Made by a program: the position numbers and the translations under genes
The notes under the pieces: generated by a model
The model's database searches: none
The model's input: only the letters and a program-made list of their open reading frames with translations
What the model was told of the DNA's origin: nothing
Shown: positions 8,749 through 16,595 of the stretch, one piece after another
Layout of the letters: every line of letters begins with the position of its first letter
Numbering within the stretch: position 1 is the first letter of the stretch
Assembly: GCF_008124835.1 (NCBI RefSeq)
Contig: NZ_VNHW01000008.1
Span: forward strand, 124,001-188,000
Source of the DNA: Blastococcus xanthinilyticus
Lineage (GTDB): Bacteria; Actinomycetota; Actinomycetes; Mycobacteriales; Geodermatophilaceae
DNA length: 64,000 bases
Reading direction: 5' to 3'

Positions 8749-9039
8749 GTGCCCGCCAGGGCGAGCCGTCGATGGACGCGCCGGTCCGTACCCGTCGGCA
8801 CGAGCCCGGCCCGCCAGGCTGCAGCGGTGGCTGGACCGCGCACTCCCGCACCTGACCCGTCGGGGGCTCGGTGACGCTGCCCGCAGGGTGCGCTGACCGG
8901 CGCGGGGCAACGGCGCTGCGTGCCGGCCGGCCCGGCGCTCCACGCCGGTGTCCCCCGTTCAGGGGATGTGCCTGCCTCGGGTGGAGGGGACGCAGCACGT
9001 TTCCGGTCGCGGAACGCGACGGTTCCTTACGCTCCGATC
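8749..9039. other. Intergenic, no gene seen, leaderless promoter at its right end
   Basis: No convincing coding sequence is visible; the frames here are Arg/Pro-rich and lack ribosome sites. The only clear signal is TACGCT at 9028-9033, six nt before the ATG at 9040, a leaderless -10 arrangement. Confidence 0.5.
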
Positions 9040-9279
9040 ATGACCCGCGACCTGGACGTGCAGCTGCTGGAGGCGGTCGCCGTCCGCCGCGGCCGGCTGC
9101 GCGAGTCGCTGCTGTGGGGACGCGAGCGTCGCCGGCGGTCGGCCGGGGACACGCTCAAGCTCTTTGTCGTCGGCCTGGTGCTCTCCGCGGTCGGGTGCGC
9201 GGGGTGCGTCGGGTGGAGCTTCCTGGAGAGCGTCCTCGCCGACCGCGAGGCGGCCAGCATGAGCAGGGCGGCACCGTGA
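9040..9279 (+). CDS. Small single-pass membrane protein, type VII-associated type
   Basis: A 79-residue protein with a charged N-terminus (LLEAVAVRRGRLRESLLWGRERRRR), one membrane segment (LFVVGLVLSAVGCAGCVGW, residues about 43-61) and a short outer tail. ATG at 9040 lies six nt after TACGCT, so the gene is probably leaderless. Its stop overlaps the GTG of an EccD-like fragment, and as I recall such small proteins precede eccD in Geodermatophilaceae ESX loci. Here the rest of that locus is missing, so this is probably a leftover carried with the island. No function can be given. Confidence 0.65.
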   Translation: MTRDLDVQLLEAVAVRRGRLRESLLWGRERRRRSAGDTLKLFVVGLVLSAVGCAGCVGWSFLESVLADREAASMSRAAP

Positions 9280-9482
9280 CCGCGCGCACCAGCCGGATCA
9301 CCCTCGCCGGCACCCGCCGCCGGGTCGATCTCGCCGTCGACTCCACCACCGCCGTCGGCGTGCTCCTGCCCGACGTGCTGGAGGTGCTCGACGAGCCCGC
9401 CGGCGCCGCCCCGGAGGGATTCGTCCTCACCCTGCCCGACGGCCGCGCCCTCCCTCGGGCACGGGCCTCCGCCGCCCGGTGA
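9276..9482 (+). pseudogene. EccD N-terminal ubiquitin-like domain, truncated
   Basis: The 68 codons from GTG 9276 read SRITLAGTRRRVDLAV, VGVLLPDVLEVL and GFVLTLPDGRAL, the pattern of the YukD/EccD ubiquitin-like domain that begins the EccD membrane channel subunit of ESX secretion. A normal EccD continues for about 400 residues with eleven membrane segments. Here the similarity stops just after the domain, nine unrelated residues follow, then a TGA at 9480. Immediately downstream, in another frame, comes a nuclease toxin domain. I read this as eccD cut by recombination at about 9450-9480. A free-standing YukD-like protein is the alternative. Confidence 0.6.
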
Positions 9483-9567
9483 CGGGCCGTCGCCGGAGGC
9501 GCCGGGGCAGAACCTCGGCGGCGCGCCGAGGCAGGATTTCGAGAGCGATCTCACGACGAGCGACGCG

Positions 9568-10014
9568 GTGCACGGGGTGGACGCCGAGCACCGGCCGATC
9601 GACGGCGGTGCCACGCCCCACGCGCGGGGCAAGCTGGGCGAGGAGCTCACCCGCCTCGACCTGGAGCGGCAAGGGTACGAGGTCATCGTCGAGCGGGTCG
9701 CGATCGAGACCCCGAAGGGATACTTCATCCCGGACTTCATCGTGAAGCACCAGGAGACAGGGCAGATCCTCGCGGTCGAGTCGAAGTTCGGACCTGGCGC
9801 CCGGTACACCCCCAACCAGGAGATCGGGTATGCGCACCTGGCCGACGACAAGCCCGTGGTCGGCGTGACACAGCAGACGCGTGCGGAGCTCGCACGGGCC
9901 GGCATCGTGAAGGTTGACGGCGTCATGACCTACCGGTGGAACACCCGCGTCGTCCCGGACGCCGATCTCCTGGCCGAGGCACGGGCCAACCTGGAGCGGG
10001 CGGCGCGACGGTGA
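9568..10014 (+). CDS. Orphan PD-(D/E)XK nuclease toxin domain (polymorphic toxin C-terminus)
   Basis: 148 residues from GTG 9568, with no convincing ribosome site; the frame stays open upstream through low-complexity Pro/Gly sequence, as at the end of a toxin linker. The core reads GKLGEEL, IPDFIV (Asp56), VESKFG (Glu71-Lys73) and YTPNQEIGY, the restriction-endonuclease-fold pattern of polymorphic toxin tips. No secretion or WXG/LXG domain is attached, so it looks like a displaced toxin cassette. Its stop overlaps (GTGA) an immunity-like gene, the usual toxin-immunity order. Possible roles: silent cassette for toxin diversification, or a weakly expressed DNase. Confidence 0.7.
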   Translation: MHGVDAEHRPIDGGATPHARGKLGEELTRLDLERQGYEVIVERVAIETPKGYFIPDFIVKHQETGQILAVESKFGPGARYTPNQEIGYAHLADDKPVVGVTQQTRAELARAGIVKVDGVMTYRWNTRVVPDADLLAEARANLERAARR

Positions 10015-10676
10015 AACCCCGCGACCTCAGCAGGCAGATGTCAGCGGAAGTGCGGAGGGGCCTCGCCGAACGCTCGTTCGCACCGCCCCGTGGGGACGAT
10101 CCCTTCACGAAGGAGCTGACCGGTCGACCGCCCCTCCAGGCGCGGCTCTTCGTCACCGTCGAGGTGGACCGTTACGGCGATGTCCGGGTCGCCGGCCTGG
10201 GAGAGCTGGTGTGCCCGTGGGTGGAGGAGCTCCTCGGCTCCGTGCCGCCGGCCGCCCTCAGCCCGGTGCAGGAGATCAACGCCGGCGGATTGTCCTTCGC
10301 ACTGGCCCGGGAGACGTTCGGGGCCATGGACGAGGTCGAGCACCGCTCGCCGCTGGCGTGGCGGGCGGAGTCACCGGAGCAGGGCGAGGAGGCGGTCGCG
10401 CAGTTCCTGGCATTCGTGGACGGACCCGTCGCTCGATGGATCGAGGCCCGTTCCGGCAGCGACGCCCTGCGGGCAGACGTCGCCCCTGGGAGACCGGGTG
10501 CGGACGACGGTGCCCTCGTGCGCGCGGTCGCGACGCTGGATGCCGTGCTCGGGGACCTGCCTTCGGCTCGGCAGCGGTTGCAGGTCTACGCAGTGCATCC
10601 GCAGCGACACGACACCGCTGAACGGGTCCAGGCATTCGAGCGCTGGTTGGAGTCGGTGGAGCCGCGTGACGGCTGA
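10011..10676 (+). CDS. Immunity-like protein 1, coupled to the toxin domain
   Basis: A 221-residue protein of no family I can name. GTG at 10011 overlaps the toxin stop. It is clearly paralogous to the next gene: both have AER(S/G)F near the start, a strand pattern V..VD.(R/H)YG.VR..G, the segment E.V(C)P.V.E, an (R/S)...LEW/LAW stretch and F.(A/T)FVDGPV..W with R following. It is acidic and has no signal peptide or membrane segment, so it is probably cytoplasmic. Position directly after a nuclease toxin suggests that it protects the host by binding the toxin. That role is inferred from order only. Confidence 0.65.
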   Translation: MKPRDLSRQMSAEVRRGLAERSFAPPRGDDPFTKELTGRPPLQARLFVTVEVDRYGDVRVAGLGELVCPWVEELLGSVPPAALSPVQEINAGGLSFALARETFGAMDEVEHRSPLAWRAESPEQGEEAVAQFLAFVDGPVARWIEARSGSDALRADVAPGRPGADDGALVRAVATLDAVLGDLPSARQRLQVYAVHPQRHDTAERVQAFERWLESVEPRDG

Positions 10677-10692
10677 CCGGGTGGCGCCACGC

Positions 10693-10755
10693 CGTCCGCA
10701 GGGCCTGGGCGTCGTCCCGACGACTCACGGAGGATGACCCCATGGCCGTCCGCGA
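10693..10755. repeat. Duplicated promoter/start block, copy 1
   Basis: This 63-nt block aligns without gaps to 11515-11577 and covers the upstream region, the start codon and the first codons (VRE) of the second and third immunity-like genes. GGGCCTGGGCGTCG and CCGTCCGCGA are identical in both. It suggests that each gene is a cassette with its own control region, or that recombination swapped coding bodies behind one shared start. Confidence 0.75.
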
Positions 10756-11473
10756 GCCGCAGAACAACGACTGGATCGCCGCCGCACGTTTCCCGCCGAT
10801 GACCGGAGGCAGCGAACTCCGAAAGAGTCTCGAGGCGCGGCTCAGGACGGCGCTGGCCGAACGTGGGTTCCGGCGGCTGCGCACGAAGCAGTACTTCCAG
10901 TCCGGCGAGCTCGCGGAGCCGCCCCTGGTGGCCCAGCTGGTGGTGGGCGTCGACACGCACCGCTACGGGACCGTGCGGATGTCCGGCGTCGCCCAGGTGG
11001 TCTGCCCGGCCGTCGACGAGGTGTTCGCCTCCGCTCCGGACGACGCCCTCACCAGGGGGCAGTGGATCTACCGTGGCCGTCTCGGCAACCGGGTGGCGAC
11101 GCGCACCTTCGGCCGGCTGGAGAACCCGGCGCGGAGCGAGCCGCTGGAGTGGACTGCCGACGACGAGGAGCAGGGTGATCGGGCGCTGCAGGACCTGCTG
11201 ACCTTCGTCGACGGGCCCGTGCGGACGTGGCTGGACAGCAGGTCGTCGGTCGCACTCGTCCGCGCGGCGGTCGACCCCGGCGGTGAGGACGAGAGCAACG
11301 GGTCGGTCGTCCGCACGGCGAGCGTCCTGGACGCGCTCCTCGGCGAGCCCGGCCGCGGGGTCGAACGCCTGCGGCGCTACGCCGCGCGACCGGAGGAGAA
11401 GGTCGACAGCCCCGAACAGGTGCAGGCCTTCCTCCGCTGGCTGCACACCGTCCAGCCGATGCGCCTCGACTGA
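10742..11473 (+). CDS. Immunity-like protein 2 (paralogue of protein 1)
   Basis: A 243-residue cytoplasmic-looking protein starting at ATG 10742, five nt after a GGAGGATGACCCC stretch. It shares most of its length with the upstream 221-residue protein (for example RMSGVAQVVCPAVDE and LTFVDGPVRTWLDSR here) but has about 25 extra N-terminal residues. Two diverged paralogues behind one toxin domain are typical of immunity gene arrays, where orphan copies protect against related toxins from other strains. It has its own upstream region, repeated before the next gene, so it can be expressed without the toxin. No characterised homologue recognised. Confidence 0.65.
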   Translation: MAVREPQNNDWIAAARFPPMTGGSELRKSLEARLRTALAERGFRRLRTKQYFQSGELAEPPLVAQLVVGVDTHRYGTVRMSGVAQVVCPAVDEVFASAPDDALTRGQWIYRGRLGNRVATRTFGRLENPARSEPLEWTADDEEQGDRALQDLLTFVDGPVRTWLDSRSSVALVRAAVDPGGEDESNGSVVRTASVLDALLGEPGRGVERLRRYAARPEEKVDSPEQVQAFLRWLHTVQPMRLD

Positions 11474-11514
11474 CCGGCGCGGGCGGTCCACCATCGGGTG
11501 ACCTGTCGCTATGT

Positions 11515-11577
11515 CGTCCACAGGGCCTGGGCGTCGGCCGGACGGCTCCCGCAGGATGGACCCATGTCCGTCCGCGA
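11515..11577. repeat. Duplicated promoter/start block, copy 2
   Basis: Second copy of the block at 10693-10755, offset by exactly 822 nt. It ends inside the first codons of the 245-residue gene at 11564. The genes that follow the two copies are not similar, so the repeat is a cassette border and not a simple gene duplication. Confidence 0.75.
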
Positions 11578-12301
11578 AGCGCACACCGTCGACCAGATCG
11601 CCCGGTCCCCGGAGGGGCTGCTCGTCCTCATCGCCACCGAGGACCGGCCCTACACGCCGGAGGCGGCGCCCGCCCTCGCCGAGGAGCTGCGGGTCAAGCT
11701 CAACACCTACATCTACGGGGTGAAGAGCGGGCAGATCCACGAGCGCCGTCCCGGCGAGCCGATGTCGGTCGTCCTCTACACCGCCAGCCACCCGCCGGCC
11801 GAGGTGCTGCAGATCCTCGAGGTCGCCGGCCAGGTACTCGCCGAGGACGGCGTGGGTGTCGACTGGCGGCTGCTGGAGATGCCGGAGCGCACGTACGTCG
11901 ACGTCCTCCAGGAGATGGCGGCCTCGCTGCGGCAGGCCGCGCCGGCGGACTGGACGTCGCTGACCTACTACGCCACCGTCATCGGGCCCAAGCGGCGCGA
12001 CTCGTTCGACGTCACCACGCCCAGTGGGAACGTGCGGTTGCCAGGCGGTCCGGAGGACGTCCGCAACGCCCTCGACGAGCTCAAGCGGCTGATGTGGACG
12101 CCCGAGAAGGGCGCCTGGATCGGCGTGCAGCTGGTGCTGGACCGGGAGAGCGGTCAGCTGGAGCCCGGCTTCAACTACTCCATCGAGCCCGTCGGCGAGC
12201 CGCTGGCGGCCGAGGTGCTCACCGAGGAGCTGCGGCACTTCCCGCGGCCGCCGGGTGCGCTGCCCGACTGGTGGGCGGAGCGGATCGGCGAGCAGGGCTG
12301 A
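11564..12301 (+). CDS. YezG/DUF600-like immunity protein candidate
   Basis: A 245-residue soluble protein from ATG 11564 (frame extends upstream but the duplicated start block fixes this ATG). It has DWTSLTYYATVIG near residue 125, then W.P....W....L and, at the C-terminus, EPGFNYSIEPVGEP, LTEELRHFPR and PDWW. This recalls the YezG/DUF600 immunity family that neutralises YeeF-type nuclease toxins, but the match is by eye and remote. The N-terminal half (VKLNTYIYGVKSGQIHE) may be a separate domain. Position at the end of a toxin/immunity island supports an immunity role. Confidence 0.55.
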   Translation: MSVREAHTVDQIARSPEGLLVLIATEDRPYTPEAAPALAEELRVKLNTYIYGVKSGQIHERRPGEPMSVVLYTASHPPAEVLQILEVAGQVLAEDGVGVDWRLLEMPERTYVDVLQEMAASLRQAAPADWTSLTYYATVIGPKRRDSFDVTTPSGNVRLPGGPEDVRNALDELKRLMWTPEKGAWIGVQLVLDRESGQLEPGFNYSIEPVGEPLAAEVLTEELRHFPRPPGALPDWWAERIGEQG

Positions 12302-12352
12302 TCGGACACCGCTCCGGCCCGTCCGGGGCCTGCGTCGTCCAGCGGGTCACCC

Positions 12353-12478
12353 GATCGGTCGGGAGCTCGCGCGCAGCTGACGGCGACCGGTCTCGTCGAC
12401 CCGGCGTCCGCACCTCGGCCGCCGGGTCGGCGACCGGAGCGGGACGTCAGTGCTTCTTGCTGCGGGCCACGATCTCCG
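12353..12478. repeat. Right 126-bp direct repeat bounding the island
   Basis: Second copy of 8607-8732, 118 of 126 identical, offset 3746 nt. Here the acyltransferase side is only a remnant (RELARS-stop at 12360-12380 with no gene body upstream), while the small Lys-rich gene on the other strand is complete. The copies thus hold complementary halves of the old junction. Confidence 0.9.
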
Positions 12479-12581
12479 GCGGAGGAGTCGGGGCACCCTT
12501 CGCCTTCTTGTCGAGCCGCTTCTCCTTGATCGACTTTCCGGCGGCCTTGGTCATCGACTGTCGCGGGGACTTGTCACCCAT
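12447..12581 (-). CDS. Small Lys-rich cytoplasmic protein (MGDKSPR...KKH)
   Basis: A 44-residue basic protein beginning MGDKSPRQSMTKAAGK and ending VARSKKH. A GAGGGAG ribosome site lies about 6 nt before the ATG at 12581. Short proteins of the form MGDKSPR-K-rich are widespread in actinobacteria and usually annotated as hypothetical; their function is unknown to me. It is likely disordered and could bind nucleic acid. Its 3' end was duplicated at the left edge of the island. The frame extends upstream of this ATG but with no protein-like features. Confidence 0.8.
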   Translation of the reverse strand: MGDKSPRQSMTKAAGKSIKEKRLDKKAKGAPTPPPEIVARSKKH

Positions 12582-12750
12582 GGTGCGCGCTCCCTCATCG
12601 GGAGCCTGGCCGGCTCCGTGGGGCCGGACGCTACGCCCTGTCATGCCCTCCGACGCCGTGCCGCTCCACGCCGCGCCTGGCGGAGCACGTCCCCACCCGC
12701 GACCATGGGGGGCGCCGCCCGCCGAGGTCGGGAACGCACCGGGAGGTCCG

Positions 12751-13260
12751 ATGGACGCCGTACGACTGCGCGAAGTGCAGGCCCCGCTCAAGCAGCGCTA
12801 CCGCGACGACCCGTCGTCGGCGTGCGCGGAGATGGCGGCGCACGCGGACTTCGCCGACCCGGGCATCACGTGCACGGTGCAGACGTGGGCGGGGCCGGCC
12901 CGCGCCGGGTTCCACCCCGCCACCGGTGGCGACGGCTCGGACGCCTGCTCGGGCGACATGCTGCTGCAGGCGCTGCTGGCCTGCGCGGGTGTGACGATGC
13001 GCAGCGTGGCGACGGCGATGGGCGTCGAGATCCGGTCGGCATCGCTCACCGCGCGCGCCACCATGGACGCCCGGGGCACGCTCGGCGTCTCGCGGGAGGT
13101 GCCGGTCGGCCTCGGCCCGATCACCGTCGACGCCGAGCTGGACACCGACGCCGACGATGCGACGCTCGCGAAGCTCGCCCAGCTCACCGAGCGGTACTGC
13201 GTGGTGGCGCAGTCGCTGGCCGGCGCGCCACAGCTCACCGTGCGCCGCGCCGCCGGCTGA
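12751..13260 (+). CDS. OsmC/Ohr-family protein
   Basis: A 169-residue OsmC-like protein. GGGAGG at 12741-12746 precedes the ATG. It has the GG(D)GSDACSGDMLLQALLACAG stretch leading into the central helix, with Cys78, and a second Cys150 in RYCVVAQSL. These are the two redox Cys of the OsmC/Ohr family, which reduces organic hydroperoxides. The spacing (72 residues) and the sequence C-G-x-G-E being absent place it in the general OsmC group and not in Ohr itself. Stands alone; likely a stress-protection enzyme, substrate not known. Confidence 0.85.
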   Translation: MDAVRLREVQAPLKQRYRDDPSSACAEMAAHADFADPGITCTVQTWAGPARAGFHPATGGDGSDACSGDMLLQALLACAGVTMRSVATAMGVEIRSASLTARATMDARGTLGVSREVPVGLGPITVDAELDTDADDATLAKLAQLTERYCVVAQSLAGAPQLTVRRAAG

Positions 13261-13300
13261 CCCGTTCCGCTGGTCGCGGCCCGACCACGTCGACCGCGAC

Positions 13301-13506
13301 CAGGCGCATGCCGGCGGTCACGGCGGGCTCGACAACGGCGCTCAGGCGCATGCGGGTGGTCCGGGCGATCCGACGTGTGCGTTCACCCGGCCGGGTGCTC
13401 ATGACGCCGCACGGGCCCTTTCCTGTCCACAGATCGACTGACGACGCCCCCGCGGACTGATCCGTTTCCTTACAGTCCGGTCGGTTGATCAACGGGCTCG
13501 ACGGGG
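13301..13506 (+). promoter_or_regulatory. Upstream region of the tad operon
   Basis: The 247-nt gap before tadA holds a direct repeat CAGGCGCATGC at 13301-13311 and 13343-13353 (42 nt apart) and a likely -10 box TACAGT at 13471-13476, 32 nt before the start, leaving a short leader. GACGGGGG just before the start is a weak ribosome site. The repeat may be a regulator site. Confidence 0.4.
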
Positions 13507-13507
13507 G

Positions 13508-14734
13508 ATGGGCGTGCCGACTGCTCTGGACGTCGTGGACGGTGAGGTCCGCGAGCTGATCCGGCGGCGTGGGCTGGACCCGTTCACCGATCCCGGCCCG
13601 GTGCGGCTGCTGGTGCGCGACGTCGTCGCCGACTACTCCGAGCGGTCGCTGACGTCGGCGCTGCCACCGATCGGCGATGCGGAGTCGGTGGTCCGGGACG
13701 TGCTGGACCGGGTGGCCGGCTTCGGTCCGCTGCAGCGCTACCTCGACGACCCCGACATCGAGGAGATCTGGGTCAACGAGCCCGGGCGGGTGTTCATCGC
13801 CCGGCGCGGCCGCAGCGAGCTGACCACCACGATCCTGGCGCCGGGCGAGCTGGCCGACCTGGTGGAGCGGATGCTGCGCACCTCGGGTCGACGGATCGAC
13901 ATGTCGACCCCGTTCGTCGACGCGATGATGCCCGACGGCTCCCGGCTGCACGTGGTCATCCCCGACATCACCCGCCGGCACATGGCGGTGAACATCCGCA
14001 AGTTCGTGCTGCAGGCGCACTCCCTCGACGAGCTGGTCGCACTCGGCACGCTGACCACGCCGGCGGCCCGGTTCCTGGAGGCCGCCGTCGCCTCCGGGCT
14101 GAACATCCTGGTCTCCGGCGGCACCCAGGCCGGGAAGACGACGCTGCTCAACTGCCTGTGCGCGGCGGTGCCCGCCCGGGAGCGGGTGATCACCTGCGAG
14201 GAGGTGTTCGAGCTGCGGGTGCCGCTGCCCGACGTCGTCTCCATGCAGACCCGCCAGCCCAACCTCGAGGGCGCCGGGGAGATCCCGCTGCGCCGGCTGG
14301 TCAAGGAGGCGCTGCGCATGCGGCCCTCCCGGATCGTGGTCGGCGAGGTCCGGCAGGAAGAGTGCCTGGACCTGCTGATCGCGCTGAACTCCGGGCTGCC
14401 CGGCATGTGCACGCTGCACGCCAACAGCGCGCGCGAGGCCGTGGTGAAGATGTGCACGCTGCCGCTGCTGGCGGGGGAGAACATCGGCACCTCGTTCGTC
14501 GTCCCGACCGTCGCCTCGAGCGTCGACCTGGTGGTGCACGCGGGCACCGACGCCGACGGGCGGCGCCGGGTGCGGGAGATCGTCGCGCTGCCCGGCCGGG
14601 CCGAGGACGGCGTCGTCGAGACCGCCGACGTGTTCACCAGCCGCGACGGCCGGCTGGTGCGGGCCGACGGCTACCCGCCGCACCCCGAGCGGTTCGCCGC
14701 CGCGGGCTTCGACCTGCCCGCGCTGCTCGCATGA
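13508..14734 (+). CDS. tadA: TadA/CpaF pilus assembly ATPase
   Basis: A 408-residue secretion ATPase that powers assembly of Tad (tight adherence, type IVc-like) pili in the cytoplasm. The N-terminal domain carries GFGPLQRYLDDPDIEEIWVN; Walker A is GGTQAGKTT (residues 204-212); the Asp/His boxes and Walker B (MRPSRIVVGEVRQEE, with LLIALNSGLPGM and LHANS) follow in CpaF order. It heads a six-gene operon with tadB and tadC. Start ATG 13508 has only a weak ribosome site. Standard length for the family. Confidence 0.92.
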   Translation: MGVPTALDVVDGEVRELIRRRGLDPFTDPGPVRLLVRDVVADYSERSLTSALPPIGDAESVVRDVLDRVAGFGPLQRYLDDPDIEEIWVNEPGRVFIARRGRSELTTTILAPGELADLVERMLRTSGRRIDMSTPFVDAMMPDGSRLHVVIPDITRRHMAVNIRKFVLQAHSLDELVALGTLTTPAARFLEAAVASGLNILVSGGTQAGKTTLLNCLCAAVPARERVITCEEVFELRVPLPDVVSMQTRQPNLEGAGEIPLRRLVKEALRMRPSRIVVGEVRQEECLDLLIALNSGLPGMCTLHANSAREAVVKMCTLPLLAGENIGTSFVVPTVASSVDLVVHAGTDADGRRRVREIVALPGRAEDGVVETADVFTSRDGRLVRADGYPPHPERFAAAGFDLPALLA

Positions 14735-14747
14735 CACGGCACCTGAG

Positions 14748-15611
14748 ATGACGGAGTCCGGGGCCATCCTGGGGCTGCTCCTCGGCGTGGGGCTGCTGCT
14801 GATCTGGCGCAGCGGCCCGCGCGCACCGAGGGGGCGCACCGACCCGCGCCGGCCCGGCAAGCGCGAGCAGCTGCTGGCCGCCGCCGGGCTCACCGGCATC
14901 AACGGCGCGCAGCTGGTCGCGCTGCAGGTGGGGCTCGCGCTGCTGGTCACCGTCGTCGTCCTGCTGGCCACCGGCACGGTGACGGTCAGCCTGGTGTTCG
15001 GGCTGTTCGGCTTCCTGCTGCCGCACGTGCAGGTGCAGCGGCTGGCCGGCAAGCGGCGGGCCGACCTGCGCGAGGTGTGGCCCGAGGTCGTCGACAACCT
15101 GGCCTCCGCCGTCCGCGCCGGGCTGTCGCTGCCCGAGGCGCTGACGGCGCTGTCCACCCGAGGGCCCGAGGTGCTGCGCCCGCCGTTCGCCCGGTTCGCC
15201 GCCGAGTACCGGTCCAGCGGCCGGTTCGGCACCGCGCTGGACCGGCTCAAGGACGACCTCGCCGACCCGGTCGGCGACCGGATCGTGGAGACCCTGCGGG
15301 TCGCCCGCGAGGTGGGCGGCACGGACCTCGGCCGGGTGCTGCGCACCCTGTCGACCTTCCTGCGCGAGGACGCCCGCGCCCGCGCCGAGCTGGAGACCCG
15401 CCAGGGCTGGGTGGTGTCGGCCGCCCGGCTGGCGGTCGCGGCTCCGTGGGTGGTGCTCCTGCTGCTGGCCACGCAGTCGACGACGCTGGCGGCCTACGAC
15501 TCCGCGCTGGGCACGGCGATCCTGCTGGGTGGCGGAGCGGTGTGCCTGGTCGCCTACCGGCTGATGCTGCGGATCGGGCGGCTGCCCGAGGACGTGCGGG
15601 TGCTCCAGTGA
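14748..15611 (+). CDS. tadB: TadB-like inner membrane platform protein
   Basis: 287 residues of the type II secretion F (GspF) fold found in TadB, which anchors the pilus motor in the membrane. There are two membrane helices near the N-terminus, a cytoplasmic helical domain (VWPEVVDNLASAVRAGLSLPEAL, then GGTDLGRVLRTLS) and membrane helices at the C-terminus. It begins 13 nt after tadA. Pairing with TadC is standard in Tad loci. Confidence 0.88.
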   Translation: MTESGAILGLLLGVGLLLIWRSGPRAPRGRTDPRRPGKREQLLAAAGLTGINGAQLVALQVGLALLVTVVVLLATGTVTVSLVFGLFGFLLPHVQVQRLAGKRRADLREVWPEVVDNLASAVRAGLSLPEALTALSTRGPEVLRPPFARFAAEYRSSGRFGTALDRLKDDLADPVGDRIVETLRVAREVGGTDLGRVLRTLSTFLREDARARAELETRQGWVVSAARLAVAAPWVVLLLLATQSTTLAAYDSALGTAILLGGGAVCLVAYRLMLRIGRLPEDVRVLQ

Positions 15612-15624
15612 GCGGGGTCCTCCG

Positions 15625-16566
15625 GTGACCGCCGCCGTGCTGGGCATGCTGCTCGGTCTGCTGGCCGCCACCGGGCTGGTCCTGCTGATCACCTACGCGC
15701 CGCCGTTCCGGTCGGTGCGCCTGGTGGACCGGCTGGCGCCCTACGTGCACGACACCCCGCCGCCGTCCCGGCTGCTGGGCACCGCGACCGCGCCGGGGAT
15801 GCTGACGGCGGTCCGCCGGATCGCCGGCCCCTCGGTCGCCAACGGCGCGCGGGTGATCGACCGCGTGCTCGGCGGGCGGGCCGCGGTGCGCCGCCGGCTG
15901 GACGCCCTCGGTGGGCAGATGACGGTCGAGGACTTCCGCATCGAGCAGGTGGTGTGGGGCGGTCTGGGCCTGCTGGCCGCCGCGGGCGTCGTGGTGGTCG
16001 GCTCGGTCGCCGCCGGCGGCCTGAACGTGCTCTCGGCCGGGCTGCTCTGCGTCGCCGGTCTGGTCGGCGGGCTGCTCGGCCGCGACTGGTGGCTGACCCA
16101 GCAGGTGACCCGGCGGGAGGAGCTGCTGCTCGCCGAGTTCCCGGTGGTCGCCGAGCTGCTGGCCCTGGCCGTGACCGCGGGGGAGAGCCCGACCGCCGCC
16201 ATCGCCCGCGTCACCCGGCTCTCCGGCGGCGAGCTGGCCCGCGAGCTCGGCGCCGCGCTGGGCCGGGCGCGGGCCGGCGTCCCCCTCGTGGACGCGCTGC
16301 AGCAGGTCGCCGACCACACCTCGCTGGACGCCCTGGCCCGGTTCGTCGACGGGCTGCTCGTGGCCATCGAGCGCGGCACCCCGCTGGCCGAGGTGCTGCG
16401 CGCCCAGGCCGCCGACGTCCGCGAGGCCGGCAAGCGCCGGCTGCTGGAGGCCGGCGGCCGCAAGGAGATCGCCATGATGGTGCCGGTCGTCTTCCTGGTG
16501 CTGCCGGTGACCGTTCTCTTCGCCCTGTTCCCGGGGCTGATCAGCATCGTCTCGCTCTCGCAATGA
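15625..16566 (+). CDS. tadC: TadC-like inner membrane platform protein
   Basis: A second GspF-type protein, 313 residues, from GTG 15625, 13 nt after tadB. Membrane segments lie at residues 1-20, about 105-150 and the C-terminus (MMVPVVFLVLPVTVLFALFPG); the cytoplasmic part has LLAEFPVVAELLALAVTAGESP and VPLVDALQQVAD. TadB and TadC form a heteromeric platform for pilin polymerisation. Confidence 0.88.
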   Translation: MTAAVLGMLLGLLAATGLVLLITYAPPFRSVRLVDRLAPYVHDTPPPSRLLGTATAPGMLTAVRRIAGPSVANGARVIDRVLGGRAAVRRRLDALGGQMTVEDFRIEQVVWGGLGLLAAAGVVVVGSVAAGGLNVLSAGLLCVAGLVGGLLGRDWWLTQQVTRREELLLAEFPVVAELLALAVTAGESPTAAIARVTRLSGGELARELGAALGRARAGVPLVDALQQVADHTSLDALARFVDGLLVAIERGTPLAEVLRAQAADVREAGKRRLLEAGGRKEIAMMVPVVFLVLPVTVLFALFPGLISIVSLSQ

Positions 16567-16595
16567 GCCGCGGACGACCAACAGGAAGGACGACG

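Noticed and set aside
8607-12478. Insertion sequence or transposon
   Set aside because: No transposase, no terminal inverted repeats; 126-bp direct repeats are far longer than usual target duplications.
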